From positions 2,209,627-2,273,626 of the forward strand of contig VUYV01000148.1 in NCBI GenBank assembly GCA_008711295.1: a stretch of DNA of 64,000 nt, given 5' to 3'. The position numbers and the translations under genes are program-made. Positions 46,601 through 60,343 of this stretch are shown here, one piece after another. The stretch is from Anarhynchus alexandrinus. Taxonomy: Eukaryota > Chordata > Aves > Charadriiformes > Charadriidae. Positions within the stretch are counted from its first letter, which is position 1. Every line of letters starts with the position of its first letter. The notes below the pieces were generated by a model that saw only the letters and a program-made list of their open reading frames with translations, did not search any database and was not told the origin of the DNA.

Positions 46601-49600
46601 AGAACAACAGACAGAATTAAACTTCAATTAGCAAAACAACAGGGGAGCAACTGCCTTTGTCCGCGCTCCCAGGACTGCATGAATAATGCTGCGATAAGCC
46701 ACCGAACAAAGTTGCAGTGGGGGAAGGGAAGGCTAGCAGCTCTGTGAAGGTTGAAGAACATTTCACAGTTACTGGGTCTATCCAGAGCACCAGAAGAATC
46801 TAAGCAGAAAGAAATGAAACCTGCAAGCAAACCGTAAGTCTTCTCTCCATCAGTCAGGCATTAATCTCCAGGACAGCCATTCCGCTAATTTTGGCACCAG
46901 CCACGTTACAAAGGTGCAACCCCACAAAGAGTCAAGTGGACGGGGAATTTCCACGTTTCTCGGTAGCAAAGAATCCCAGAACAAGCAAGCACAATGGGTC
47001 CGTTTTCTTCAACACCCACTTGGCAAACACTTCGGGAGGGTCAGGGAGAACCACCCTGATTCTGAAAGGTCAGGGCAGGGAAATGCTACTCACCTGTCCC
47101 AATGTAGAGGGTTCGATAGCACATATTGACTGCACCCCCTAAGCCCATCAGAGGATAGAACACCGCCCGGGCTTGCACTTCCTTTCTTTGCGCTGCAAGA
47201 TAAAGAGAAATTACTTGAACAATGTTATCAGCTACAAAGCCTGCTTGACCCCAGTGTCCCCAGCTAGACTCTCCAGAAAGCACAGATCCTGTGGAGAATG
47301 CAGTCAGCTTTGGCCTAAACTCCAATTCCCAACCCTCTAGGAATGTTTGTGCATTAAACATCTTTTTGCCAGTCATCAGAGAAAATTGCTCTCTCCAGTA
47401 ACCCACACAAGCCATGCAACTGGGGGAACGTTAATAGCGAGTGTGCACAATGGAGCCACACTGCGGAAAACGCAAGCCTCCTACCACTAGCTTCTTTCTT
47501 AATCTCTTCTACTTTGGGTAATCAAAGAGCCGAGTCTTGCTGTCAAAGTGCCAGTTAAAAAAAATTTTGGTGCTGGTGAATGTCACCAACTTAACAGCTG
47601 CCATTTCACTTCTAGTGAAGCCGCAGGAAAAACACACGGGTTGAACAGACAGGGCTGTTCCCAGCTCCCGGGACAGGCTGTTACCCAGCGGACTCCTCCA
47701 CCCTCAGGTCGGTCCCTACGGCACACTCGACAAGGGCTGGTCCAGGGCTGAGCCTCCAGAGCAGCTCCCTGGCAGCCAAGTTCAAATCATGCGTTCTCAC
47801 ACACCCACACGAACTGGACAGAAAACCATCTCCCATGAAACAGATATCAAACTCTGGACCACAAGAGTTTGACCAGGATTTCAGCATCTGTCTTTTGGGG
47901 ATAAGCCCCTTGTAAGCAGAGTTTAGGCCCCTCCTGATACTACATCTGCATGACAGTTTTACACCAAGAGTGTGAAATCACAGAACAGAGCACGGGCATT
48001 ACCAGAGATTGTTTGCAGTCACCTACAGCAAGAACACTGGCCACACTGAGTGGCATCACTGGACGTGCAGCACAACGCAGCTGAAACGTGCAGGTTCCCA
48101 CCTCTGCCCAGCACAAGTCCTTTCAGCTGTCTGGCTCTGCCGGCTCAACAGGGCTCACTAAAGGTTTTGGATCTAATATTTCATCAGCAATGCTAAACAG
48201 TCAGCCTGATGCATCGTTCCTGCCCAAAAAGGGTGATGGGTTAAGACAGCATCGATCTGCCTTTTGAAAGGCAGACTGCTGAAGAATTTCCAGAACTCGT
48301 CTTACGAGCAGCACAGGAACGCAGCTCGTATCACAGCCTGGTGCTGCGTCCTGCAGCAGTGTTCAAAAGAAGATCGACAAAGCATTTAGAGAATGCTGCG
48401 ATGCTACAGCAGCAAGCGAGCAGGCAAGCACAGAGTTTCAGAAGAAGGTTACTGACTGCTAGCAGACTTCCAAAGATCTTAGAGTGGATATTTACCCCCA
48501 AGGCTAGCAGAGGGGGAGCAGACAACTGCTCCCACAACAAGGCTGTCCAGTTAGTGCTTGAAAGCAGATTAAACGGGCTGACTGCATGCGGAGGATCAGG
48601 AAGCCACGTTCCCCCTGCAGCTTTAGGTGTTAGCATGCCAACACCAGCGACCATAAACAAAGCCAATGCTGAACTCAGGAATCTGGAGATTTCCAACAGA
48701 AGCGCAAGTTGTTTTCCATTATTTGCATTACTTGCATTTAGTGTTTCAGCTTGACAGTGACATTGTTCTGAATGGGCAGTGACAATGTCACACATAAATT
48801 CTGTGCCCCAGTTCCTCCAGTTTGTGTGCTTGTCTCGCAAGCAACTTCTCCAGAAATAGAGAACAGGAATGCACGTATTTCTCTTGCCCATCTCAAAGGT
48901 GAGGGGAAAAAACAAAAGCAGCTGAACCTTCCCATCTCTCGGTACTTCTATGATGAATAAAGCACAACTTCACTAGAGACTTCCAGCAGAAAATCAGAAG
49001 CTACTGAAGGTGTTTTCATTGCCATAATTTGTAAATAATTAAGGACCTGAAGGAGTTTCTGGTCAGTGGATATCCAGAGCAGGGGATGAGAGGAAAGAAA
49101 CGTGAAAGGCAGCATCAGGCAGATAACAGAAGAAGAGGAAGATCTCCTTCAACGAATGGGCAAGGGAGTGCCAAAAAGCTCAAAATAAACCAACTATTCT
49201 AGGGCTGCTCTTACCTTCAATGTGGTTTCCCACAGGAGATTGCTGATGGGAACTGACACTGCTCGCTAGAGACTGAGCTTTGGAAGGAAAGAGCTGATGT
49301 ATTCTCTGCAAGGCCAGAAACTTGATCAGCTGCTCATCCAGCATATTTATCTCAATCTCTGTTAATAAACAAAAAGCAATTAGTAAGTTATTCATGGAAA
49401 CGGTGCAATCTGAGCTGCAGTGGATTTAACTGTCCCACTTTCAAACTTGCCATTTGCTTCAACAGCAAAGACTTGACAAATTTTGCATATCAAGAATCTT
49501 ACATATAGGGGATCTAGTACTTCATATCATCTCCTGTGAGCAGTGTGCGAGGAGAGTGCCAGCGATGGCCAGAGAGCTACAACTGAGGCAGCAAGCAGAA

Positions 49601-52600
49601 GTTTAGGGGAACAAGGACTGATAAAAGTTGAAAATCTGCTGTGTTGGTTCAGAATGAACAGGTCTGCAGAGGTGGGCATCGTGCCCCTTTGGGCAGCAGG
49701 TTGGATCCTCCTTGTGAAGCTCCGTTATCTAGTTAGAAAGTCTAACCCTACATTACAGAGGAAAGCCATAATCACCTTTGAAGCTGCTACAGGTTCATTC
49801 TTGAGTCACGAGCTTTTGTAGCAGTGTCAATTAAACCAAACAAGGCAATTCAGACAATATTATTAACAAGCTTTAAAGCAGATCTGTTACTGATAGCTTT
49901 GAAGTATTTATATTTGTAAAGCCCTACAGAGGTCTGCTTTCTGGCAGCAAGTAGGCTGGTTAACCTCTTCTTCCAAGAGCTTTCTCCACATCAGTGGCAC
50001 TTAAAACAGCAAGCAGAAGAAGCAGAGCTGTAACGGCGTTTCCCGATAGCATAGAGGTAGTCTGGGCAGGCTGAGCAGCTGGGGTTCACCCAAGAAAAGA
50101 GGGTCACACTGGCAATGCCAGAAAGGCTGTTCTTCAGATGTAGAAGTCTCTGGCAACAGCCTCGCTACACTAGTGATGGTTGCTGTTCAGCAATCTCCTC
50201 CTCCTGAAGTCTCTCCGCTAAGGTTTGGCATTTCTTGCCAAGTGCAACAAAAGGAAAATAAAAAAATGGGCCAGCCTAGGAGAAGACTGACAGAAGCAGA
50301 AATAAATCAGAAAATTAACTGACCCGTTAGAGCATCACCGCTCAGGTGACTGCTCGACTACAAGATCTATTGTTGCTGGACGTTACATCCGTGGGGACCA
50401 GCTCTGGATGGCAGCTAGCACCACAACATGGCAGGGCTGCATGTTTCTGCGTGTGAATTCCACCTGGAAAGCAGCCCGTGCAATAGCTTTGTGATCATTC
50501 CCCAGAAAAGCTTCAGGCAGAAAGAATTCATTGGCCTTGCTGCCTTGGCAACACTACAAGCAGGGAAGCATGTGACATATTTAAGGTAATGTATACCCAG
50601 TCCCGCCTTCACCTGACTGCAACCCTTTTTTTATCTCTGCAACTTTTCCTCAAGCAGAGACCGAATGCTGTAGGGAAGCAAACACACAGGGCTAGTAGAG
50701 ACCAATAATGAACTAAATACTTACCGCCGTCCATAAATGCTTTCAGGGAACTGGTGAGGTCCAACATAGCTGCAGAGTTTGAAGTGAGTGATGAGGGTAG
50801 AGTTAAAGCGCTTCCTATGGATAAGGTGCTGGGACTGACCTTACCATCTACAGAGAAAGACGGTGCAGAGAAGATATGTCACTGTGACGTTCGTGAGCCA
50901 TGCACCCAGCCCTCAGGCTGCACTTCGCTTCCAAGCTGCTCAGAATGACTAATTTTGCTCATAGTCATGCTTTGAAAAAGGCCCGAATTAGAGGCCATTA
51001 GCTGCCTTCTCCTCAGAGAAGGACTAACGCGTGCCTCCAACACAGAGCCAACTGCCAGCTTCTGCCTCTCATCTCCAGTTGTTAGAGGTATTCTGGACCT
51101 ATACATTTAAGCTCCTACTCCCTGTTTGAAGCAGCAGCAATGGCAGAGTGTAAGCGATGTCCTACAGGGACTGGAGAGATGAGCACCAAGTCCCCAGGAG
51201 CTTGAAGAGCTTACTAAACCTAGAGACGTTTGCCAAGTAGCTCGTCTAGGCCTGAACATGCATAAAAACTACAATCGCCACATTTTAATTTCTGCACGAT
51301 TATCAAGTCTGGGGTGTACTTCACTCTCTAGTAAGAATGTGACAGTCATAAGCAGATTTTATTATTTACAAAATAAATCCTACTGCTTTGGCAGTGACCA
51401 TGCAGCTGAAAGAAGCAACGACAAATGGCAGGAAACAAAATCCCTTTAATGCGTTGTTGATACGAGATCTTCTTGAGTTGGTTTGCTTAGAAGTAGAACT
51501 ACTACAAGCCTGAAATTTATGGCAAAAAAAAGGTCATGAATGATTTGTATTTTTGTACTCAGCAACAAAATCTGCACGCCATAATTTAAGATTTGTTATA
51601 AATATATATACACATCGTGTTAGATGGAAAATCTAAATATTTACACCTTTCCCAAGGGACACTGCACCAAAATGATGTTTTAATCTGCATTTTGTAGAAA
51701 GCAAGCTTTGCACCAAAAGCAATTACTTAACATCTTAAGTAACTGCAAAATTACGTAGGGTTTGCAGCGCTCTTCAAACCACAAGCAAGAAGTTTTCTGT
51801 AGTACGGTCTCATTTCCTCTACCAAAACTTCACCCAGCCTTGCATTTCTAAGCAGGGCACGGTCAAACTAGCAGCCTCAGAGTAACCAAGTTTGTTCAGC
51901 AATAAGCAAAGAGGCCAAGTACTCCGGGGACTACTTCCAAACATGAGGTAAAGCTCAAAAGATACTCATTAAGGAATTTTAAGAATAATAAAAAGATGTT
52001 GCTTGCAATCACCAGATCTCAGCCACTCCACGCACGCCTGCCACTGAGCAGCTAGGAACTGCAAGAGGAGTGACAGACAGCTCTGTCGCACGCTTTCCAG
52101 CGCCTGCTTCAAACCCAACCTGCACAGAGGGGTTTTACGAGTTTGAGCGTTGAGCTGGTGTGGGGAAGGGGAAGAGAAAGAAAATGCTTTAAGTGAAAGC
52201 TCACTCCAGCAAAATTGGAGTTATGGGTAGTAACTCTGACTTTCAGCTATCAGCATCTTTGACTTGATGTTTTTATACTGAAGAATGGGTATATGCACTT
52301 TAACAGCAAGGTTTTTGGGTACAACTCAGGACGCAGATATCCAATCCCTAACTACTCTTTATTATCAGACTAGCAGATACTACACAGACTATAGCTTCCC
52401 AAGTCTGCATTTCTCCAACATCAAGGCTGCGCAGCTGAAGACTTATAATTCCAGAATTAAACTGATTTACTATCCTGCTTCTCAGGACAGAGCTCCCCTC
52501 AGGTATATGCAGCCAGCAAAAACACATCCTGTGGCTCCCACGAAGGGACCGAAGACAGAGGAGGCTTGAGAAACTTCTCCTGGCTCTCCACAGAAAACCC

Positions 52601-55600
52601 AAGTCCCACTTAAACGAGGGGATACCGCTACAGCCTTGAGGTTCAGAATAACATTTAGACTGAACGCTTTCTCAGCCCGGGGGGCCCGGATCAGCTGTTC
52701 GGCACGTACCTGAAGGTGGTGCTGGTGAACAGAATCTGTTGGTGGCCCCAACAGCAGAGATTCCATCTCCTGCAGCCTGCGGAGGGGTGAGAGCCCTCGT
52801 GGCCGTCAGAGGGGAGCCCATCGATCGCAGGTCTGCCGTCAGTGGCGGTCCTATCTGTGTCTGCACATTCTTTCTTTGCAAAGTGCTGGTGGTCTCCAGG
52901 CTGGCACAGGAGCTCGATATGGACGTAGGCATACTCGTGACCGGCACAGAACCCCTTTGTGCACAAGAAACGGGTCCTGCTACGTTCTCCGTTTTGACAA
53001 TGGTTCCAACGGTGTGATTCATAAGTCCACAAGTCGCTGGGGGCGTGAGGGGCCGAGGCCATGTTTGCCGATGAGACAAAACAGGTATTGTGTTACCAGA
53101 TGCCATTAGCCTCTGGGAGTCAGTCAACTGTGCTGAAGATTCGGACGAAACGCCATAGAAATGAGGACCGTTTACTTTAATGTCAGAGGCTGTCGGCCCA
53201 TTCGAAGTCCCGCAAGAAGACACCTTCTTGGATTTATCTATACAAGAGCTGCAGTTGACATCTTCCTGTGACAACGTCTGCTGGGATTGCGAGGAGCTCA
53301 AGGAATTCTGGGTGGTAATCCCTGAGGTGCAGGATGACATGGAATAGAGGGAAGGTGTGGGTGCCTTGTCAGCTGCCTGGTAAGGGTTGGCGAGTGAGCC
53401 GTCTGCCACAATAACAGGCTTAATATCAGCCTTCTCTGTTTGTTCAGAGTCCCAAAGCGAAGTCATCTGCTTAGCAGATAAATGTTTCAATATGCTGCAC
53501 TGGAGCGCAACAACACTACAGAGCCACTGGGAGGAAGAAAAAGGTGCAGGTTAGCCCCACAGGCAGACAGTGCTCCAAACCTCAACAGTTACTCCATCGT
53601 TCACCCAGCTGGAAGAAATGCAGCTGCCTCACTGTGCTGCTGACCGCTCAGACGCGGCCTGGAACTACAGCATCTGCTCTGACGCTCATCTAGAATCAGG
53701 AGAAAAACTTTGTCCAAAAGGTACAAAAGTGCAACCAAAATGAGGTACGGTTTATCTCTGTGCCGAGCACAGTACACAGAGGAGCCGAGATTTAAGGAGG
53801 GAAAAAGCAGCAGATGCACTTCCTCACCTCCAAACTTTTCCTTCTCTTCACCTGCTAAGTGTTGCAACTCTCCAGCTAGTTACAAACACATCTTTCACCA
53901 ATATGGGCTTCTCTCCAAACACAGTCCTCCAGCTTACTCTGTAGCACGCTGGAAAGACATGCTGATCTACCTCAAGCTACAGGGAGTCACCTGCCAAAGC
54001 TGGGGTGGAGCACCTTTTCTTTTACACAAAGTAGGGGATGACCAAAAGATTTATACAAAGTTTTAAGCTCCATGGTGAATGTGCACCTGCCACACAGAAG
54101 AACCCCACGGGAGCTAACAGAAGGACTCGACTACACCACTGATTGCAAAGCAACATGCCTTCGCATTGTGGAATCTGGCAAGAAGTTTCATACAAGACTT
54201 AAACGCTCATTTGACCTTGATTTAAAAGCCCAATTCAATCAGCAATAAAAAGCAGCTCAGGAATGTGACGTTAACATACAAATAAATGTGTCAAGAGAGC
54301 AGCCTTACATAATCAAAGTGGAAAGTATTTTCCCTCAGCCAGGAAATAAAAATGACATCTAGACAGAAAGCTCTCGATGCCACTCTTAAGGCCAGAAGAC
54401 TATTTCACCACTTCCCTGAAGTGTCAAATGGAGTTTTACATTTCACCTGGAAAGCCAAAGTGAAGTTTTAACGGGCAAGGGTGTCAAAGACAAGACAAGC
54501 TATCACCTTCAGACATGATTTTGAGACTGGTTTCCTAGACAACTGCTCTGATCATGACTGAAATGGAAGAGGGTCTTTGTACCAAAGCAACTACAGACAC
54601 AGTCCAAGCATTTGACTTCATTTACCTCCTGTTGTTCTGTCTGGCTGGCTAAGTGCTCAGTGTTCAAAAGGTGCTTCTGCAAGGGTTCCTCAGGGATCCC
54701 GTTACAGATCAGCTCGCCATCTCTAATTGCTGCAGGCGCAAGTAACGGGGGTGGAAGCCGGTATTGGGACTTTATAGCATCAGGAACCTACATTGTAGAG
54801 AAAGAAGATCACACATGAGAAAAATTACTCAAGAACGACTAGTTAAACAAAGCGCCTAACCAGCACTATGCTTCGTGTTTGCTGCTTTCTGACCCAAAGG
54901 AACCCTGCAGACAATACATTAGAAGTTTCAAGGACTGAGTACTTTAAATTGACACAGCTAGGCTGAAATTAATAGGTTTTATTCCCTTAGGTCAGGCATG
55001 ACTTCAGCACAACGCAGTGGCTACAGCATAAATGTAGTCATGCAAAAAAAGCCAAGTAAGAAGGGAAACCTGTATGGCATTTTTTCAGACGTTCTGGCAG
55101 CAAATACTCTTTGGGGTTTAACACAGAACATGCAGCAGCTCCAATTCTTACTGTAGGGCCACCTTCAGGAGGTTTTGTGTTGTACTTTCTATGCTTGTGC
55201 TAGATTTAAAGGCTTACTTGCAATAGCTGAGCCTTATGGTTGGTGGAAAAAGAGCTTCTTAAATCCTACATGTAGTGAAAAGTAACTGCTGACTCCCAGA
55301 CCTCTCACCAACACATTCATTCAGACCCCACCCTCTTCCTCCTGCCCCAAGAGGCTGTGCCTACAGGGCGTGCTGATTTCCCTTCCAAACTGGAATACAT
55401 ACACTAACTGGAATACATACACAGGGCGTTTCACTGACACCTACTTGTTTACACATACCTTCAAACCTTTTCTCTTTACTGATTGAAGAACTCTGCGATT
55501 CGGAGGATGTTTCTTATGGATTCGGTTTAAGAAATCCACTTTGACAACGTGCTGAGATATGGTGTCCTGGAACCGGTCAAATACTCGGCACCGATTACTC

Positions 55601-58600
55601 AGGGTCAAGTTCTTCTGGTTCAGCTGGGTGATCAGATAATGCCACAGGAGTTAGGGATCTGTGGGTCACTCTAATGTACCCTAAGACTTTCATAATGCCT
55701 CGTAGCACTGGCAGTACAGCATCAGCTCAGCTTTAGACTATTTGTTTCCTGCAGCACTAACCATTTCTGTTAAAGGGCACATTGCTGGAGATGAATACAA
55801 AAGCATCTAGAGGCGTACTAAGCAGCATCAATGCTCTCAGAAGCAGTTTGTCTGGGCACAAGCCCTTTGTTTCAGCCCCCTGTTTCCTGAGTATTTAAGT
55901 CTCAAGTACACTGCTTTTCCACAAATGAAAACTCCCTCTTGGAATGAAAGTTTTTTGGGTTAAGCATGCAAAGAATTACTTCCCCTATTTGTAGCACTGT
56001 GCTGCTTTGTATCACAGTTCTGGAAGCTCATCTAGATCTTAAGGAGTCCAGTCCGAAAACTAGACAAGCTGTCAGTGAGCCACAGTCTGAGCTGTCAGCT
56101 TCAGTTACAGGAAGGAGTTCCCCCATCTTTATATTTTATTGCAGATAGCAGCATCGTATTCCTTTGGAGAGTGCGTTGCTTGCAGCAGAAGCTTTACAAG
56201 CGTTACAGGGAGCAATAAGAGCTCAGAAGCTGTTTTACATTTGTTGTACTTTGTCCTTTAATGGACCTGCCAGGTTCCACTCCAGCATCCGGTTACCATA
56301 CTGCAATCATAGTCCTGCTTACCACCACATGTTCTATGTGATTTGGGCACATCCATCTACCCAGAGGCATGGCAGTAAGCGGTGGCTCCAGACAATCCAT
56401 GTGGAACAGGAGTGGGCAATAATCACACTGAATTAGAGGCGCCACTCTGCAACTCCTGCAAAGAGAGCGCCGTATTTTATTTCCCATACAGAATATAGGG
56501 TGTAAACCGAACACGCAGCAAGCTCGGCTAACCACTTCAGCTTATCTTCCCCCACCAATTCCCCTGCACTATGTTACTTGCACCTAAAATTAGGCTTCAG
56601 ATTTGTAACTCGATCTACATGGACCTTCTGCAAGACGCACTCAAGGCAAAAGGACTTGCCCATGCACATGAGGGTTTCTTGGTGCAAAAGAGGTCCTCTG
56701 GCAGGAAGAGATGCCATTGCTGGAAAGCTGTAAGCACCTGTCAGATTCATATAAGCAACTTTTCAAGTTGACCTTGTGCATTAGTTCTGAGTGACTTCGT
56801 TTAGAGCCAAATTCAGAGACCAAAAGCAAATCTCAGATTTAGGTTATTACAATTTTCCTCAAATGAATCTTGTGTGAAGTTGGGACATTTACTTCAACAA
56901 GACATTGTCAAAACAAGTCTCAAACTCCAGAAAGCCATTACATCTGATTCCCCAGGCTTTAAAGAAGTCTTCACTCTGCAACAAAGTCATCAGCTGTTCT
57001 CCACAAAAGCCCACCTGAGTCTCCAGCCCACTTCCAGAAACTCCCTCTGACTGGGTTCCTGAAATTAAGTCTTTTGTTTCCACTGACATTTTGAATTGGG
57101 ATTTATCTGTGCATTTTTTATGCAGTTATAAAAAACTGCAGTATTTGGTACTAGTTTTCAGATTTACTATTTCAGCACAATATTCCAATTTGCCTTGGGC
57201 TTATATCTCTCTATCAGTAGATTTCTATTTCCTAAAGGTCACCTCCTCGCATACTTCCTCCATGAACCATAAACAAAGGACCATCTCCATTTTCTAAACC
57301 ACCATCACTTCAGAATTTTTCTTAGTAGGAAAATACTGAAGACAAGATGGCTCACTCCCTTCAGGTTACATTTTAAAACTCTACAGCCACACGCAGATGC
57401 CACACCTACACTTGCCATGGTTAAACATCTGTTATTTAGCAACAATGATTATTCCCCCATTTGTTTAGAGGATTGTAAGCAAGTAATGAAGGAGAATGGG
57501 GAAGGGAACAGGTCATCTACTTTTTTCAGCAAGAACTTTGCTCCTGTGAAGGGTGCAGCTACACCGAACAGCTTCCCTGGAAGAGTCAAGTACCTGTTGC
57601 ATGTGAAGCAGACTTTCACCGGCAAGGGAACCAAACCATTGTGGTCTAACTCGTGTTGTGCTTTCTTGACATTCTTTCCTGTGGTTTCTTCCTTTCTCCT
57701 CCTCTTACTAGTACCTGAAAGTAAATTTTAAAAGGCTTCGGGTTACCCACATGGCAGAGATTTGCTTTCTGGTAGATACACATAATCATCTCAGGCAGAG
57801 GCAAACAGAAAAGGCAGGAAGAGCTGCTTAAGGAACCCTTATCAACCACTAAATCTAGCCTTAAGTGACAGAGGCTGTCTTTAAAGGCAGGCATCTTTTA
57901 TACTTAATAATTTCAGTGACATACTACACATGAAGTCATTGCTTTGTTACTAGATTATCTTATCATAAATCAAAATCAAGTATTTTGACAATTGGAATTT
58001 TTTTCTTCAGATTGATGATCTAGACTAAGGTGACAACAGCAAGCCTCTATCAAAGTGCCGATAGAGGTGTGCTGTGTAGTAGCAGTGTCCCCACAGCTCA
58101 CATCTGAAAGGCCACCTGCTGTTGGACAGCTGGAGGAGGACCAGGGGTAGTTCTGCACCCTCTGCTTACACCAGTGAGCATCAGTGGAGCCACAACTACC
58201 AAGGAGTCAAGAGGGAAGACGGGCAAGATGGCAGCAAGATGCAACTGTGGACACCTTCACCAACACTAGACAAGCCATCGCTCACCTGGAAGTGCTGTGG
58301 TGCAGGTCAGTTCATTCGGCAACTGGAACTGCGTTGGGTTCCTTTCCATGGCAGCAGCAATAAGAAGCTCAAAGGGTCGCTTCAGCTGGGGCTGCCCACA
58401 GTCCATTTCTGCAATGGCAGAGTCATCATCCACGTCAATTATGTCCTCATCGACATCATTCTGTTCTGAGTTGGGGGTCTCCGTGCTGGCATTGGATGTG
58501 GGAGTGCCAGGCCGGCTTGCTCTCCTTTCCAAGATCCTGGCATGCGCATTAGCCCTGATGCTGCTGCTAGACCTGTCCAACAGGTCTGCGTCACTGGTGG

Positions 58601-60343
58601 GGGAGGTGGTCCTTTTCCCAGATTTGTCCACCAATCCATTTACCTGCCCCAGCTCTTTCTTCTGTTCTCGCTTCTGCACGACATGAATAGGCAGGCTTAT
58701 CATGGAGACCACAAACAAAGCACATCAACCTTGACAAATATGCAATCTAAGACAAACAGCATCTGGAAAGACTTGAGCCACTTACTACGGCTTCCCCTGT
58801 TAAGTCATTAAAGCCTTGACCCAGCAAAAACAATTTGATTGCAGCTAACATCCAGATGACAAAACAGCTGAAGGGAACCAAGTAAGGGGCAGAAAATTAG
58901 CACCTCTCTCTCCTTTCAGGATAGCCATATTTGAGTCCAGATCAGGACAACGTTTCACAGCATCTAGCCCTAAATACTTGACAAATCAGACGACTCTGTT
59001 TACTCTGCTAGCCAACACAGAGAAACTCCACGGTAGACCGTTCATTGTCGAAGCAATCTATTAATCCCGGCAGTGCATCCAAACCCATTACAGAACGAGA
59101 AGGTCAGCTTGAGAATACAAGCACAATATACAAATGACACTCTGCTATCTCTTGATGGCAGGAATCTTGAACAAGGTGGGCAGGGAGAGTTAGAGCAGAG
59201 GAAAACAATACATTTCAATCACCGCTAGATCCATTTCGCAACAGGAGGGGACGCTGCATGGCCTAGTACGGGCAACTGTGCACTGCTCCAGTGCCAGACA
59301 GCATCACCAATATGGATGAACCAATCTACTCCATCACTAAAATGGTCTGTAAAAGGAGCAAAGCGTTATCAGGCAAGTTTTAATACAGAAAAGTTGGGAA
59401 TTTTTTTTTACTTTTTTCCCTCTCTCTCTTTTTTGGCTAATTTTGTTATTATTTCTTAAGTTTGTGACCTTCATTTTTACTGTTGGCAGATGGCAGAACA
59501 GTACCCTGGAAACATAACAAGGCAATCGCTTCAGGAACAAAAGGCTGAGTACACAGTTTTCTTCTGATTTGCTTTGGGTGTCACTTCAAGGGAACAGTTG
59601 CTAGATAGTTTGGTGCAGTTTCTAAACCCTCTGCTACACAGTCTTACGTAGTCACAGCAATAAGATGTTTACATTGTGCAAGACAGCTTCCTGGAGAAAA
59701 AGCATCAAGGAAAAAAAAAAGACAAGCCACAATCTTACCCAATCATCTCCTCCCCATCCTGTTCAACAGCCCAGGAAATCATAACTCACTGTGATTTCAC
59801 CCTCTGCTGATGTGCAACTGCTGTGAAGTCACACTTCTAAAAAACACACACTAACCAAAATCACAACCCCGATGCCAAAGCTGCATTAACATGACTCCTG
59901 TTTCGCCTGTAGACAGCTCACCTCCTCGAGCATGGGAGCCATTCCCTCTGTGCCTCAGCTCTGCCTCCTTTCCAGAAGTGGGGGGGAAGGAAAACAATTT
60001 AAAAAGGCACAGCTTGACAAGAACATATCAGGCACTTCAGTTTTGTGGTTCCTACCAGAGAGGTTAAAAATACCAGGAGGGTCTCATCAAGACCCCTTAG
60101 TTTTCTTTAAGCCTGTTCCTAACAAAGCCCTTCACAACTGTGAGCACAAAGAGCAACTCTGGTGGTATACACATACACATTAAGGGGAGAGGAGGGTATA
60201 AAACACAGGGGTCACATTTCAAACGGACAGTCGGAAGGGCAGGGACCATGACTGTTAGGAGAGGTTTTACCTTGCGGCGTACAGTGCAGCGGTGACACAT
60301 CCACTCCCCCGGAGGCAGCATTTCCTCACTGAGCGGAGGGTTG
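43623..60343 (-). CDS. PHF12: PHF12 (PHD finger protein 12, Pf1), C-terminal 13 coding exons; 5' end beyond window
   Basis: PHF12 is a nuclear corepressor subunit that links SIN3/HDAC and MRG15 complexes to chromatin. Exons: 60343-60271, 58673-58286, 57714-57594, 56455-56323, 55623-55459, 54787-54626, 53526-52710, 50847-50725, 49358-49215, 47192-47094, 46522-46440, 44750-44612, 43957-43623, all GT/AG and in phase. They give 926 complete residues; the human protein is about 1004, from memory. The first exon encodes only the second half of PHD1 ([10 protein letters not shown]). PHD2 is complete across two exons (Cys189, Cys192, Cys204, Cys207, His212, Cys215, Cys230, His233, counted from the first whole codon). 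An acidic stretch ([13 protein letters not shown]) precedes the RRPFELL-like segment [17 protein letters not shown] Ser/Thr-rich central exon follows. The FHA domain lies near residues 725-800 ([23 protein letters not shown]). The C terminus is LRSNSVP. Confidence 0.96.
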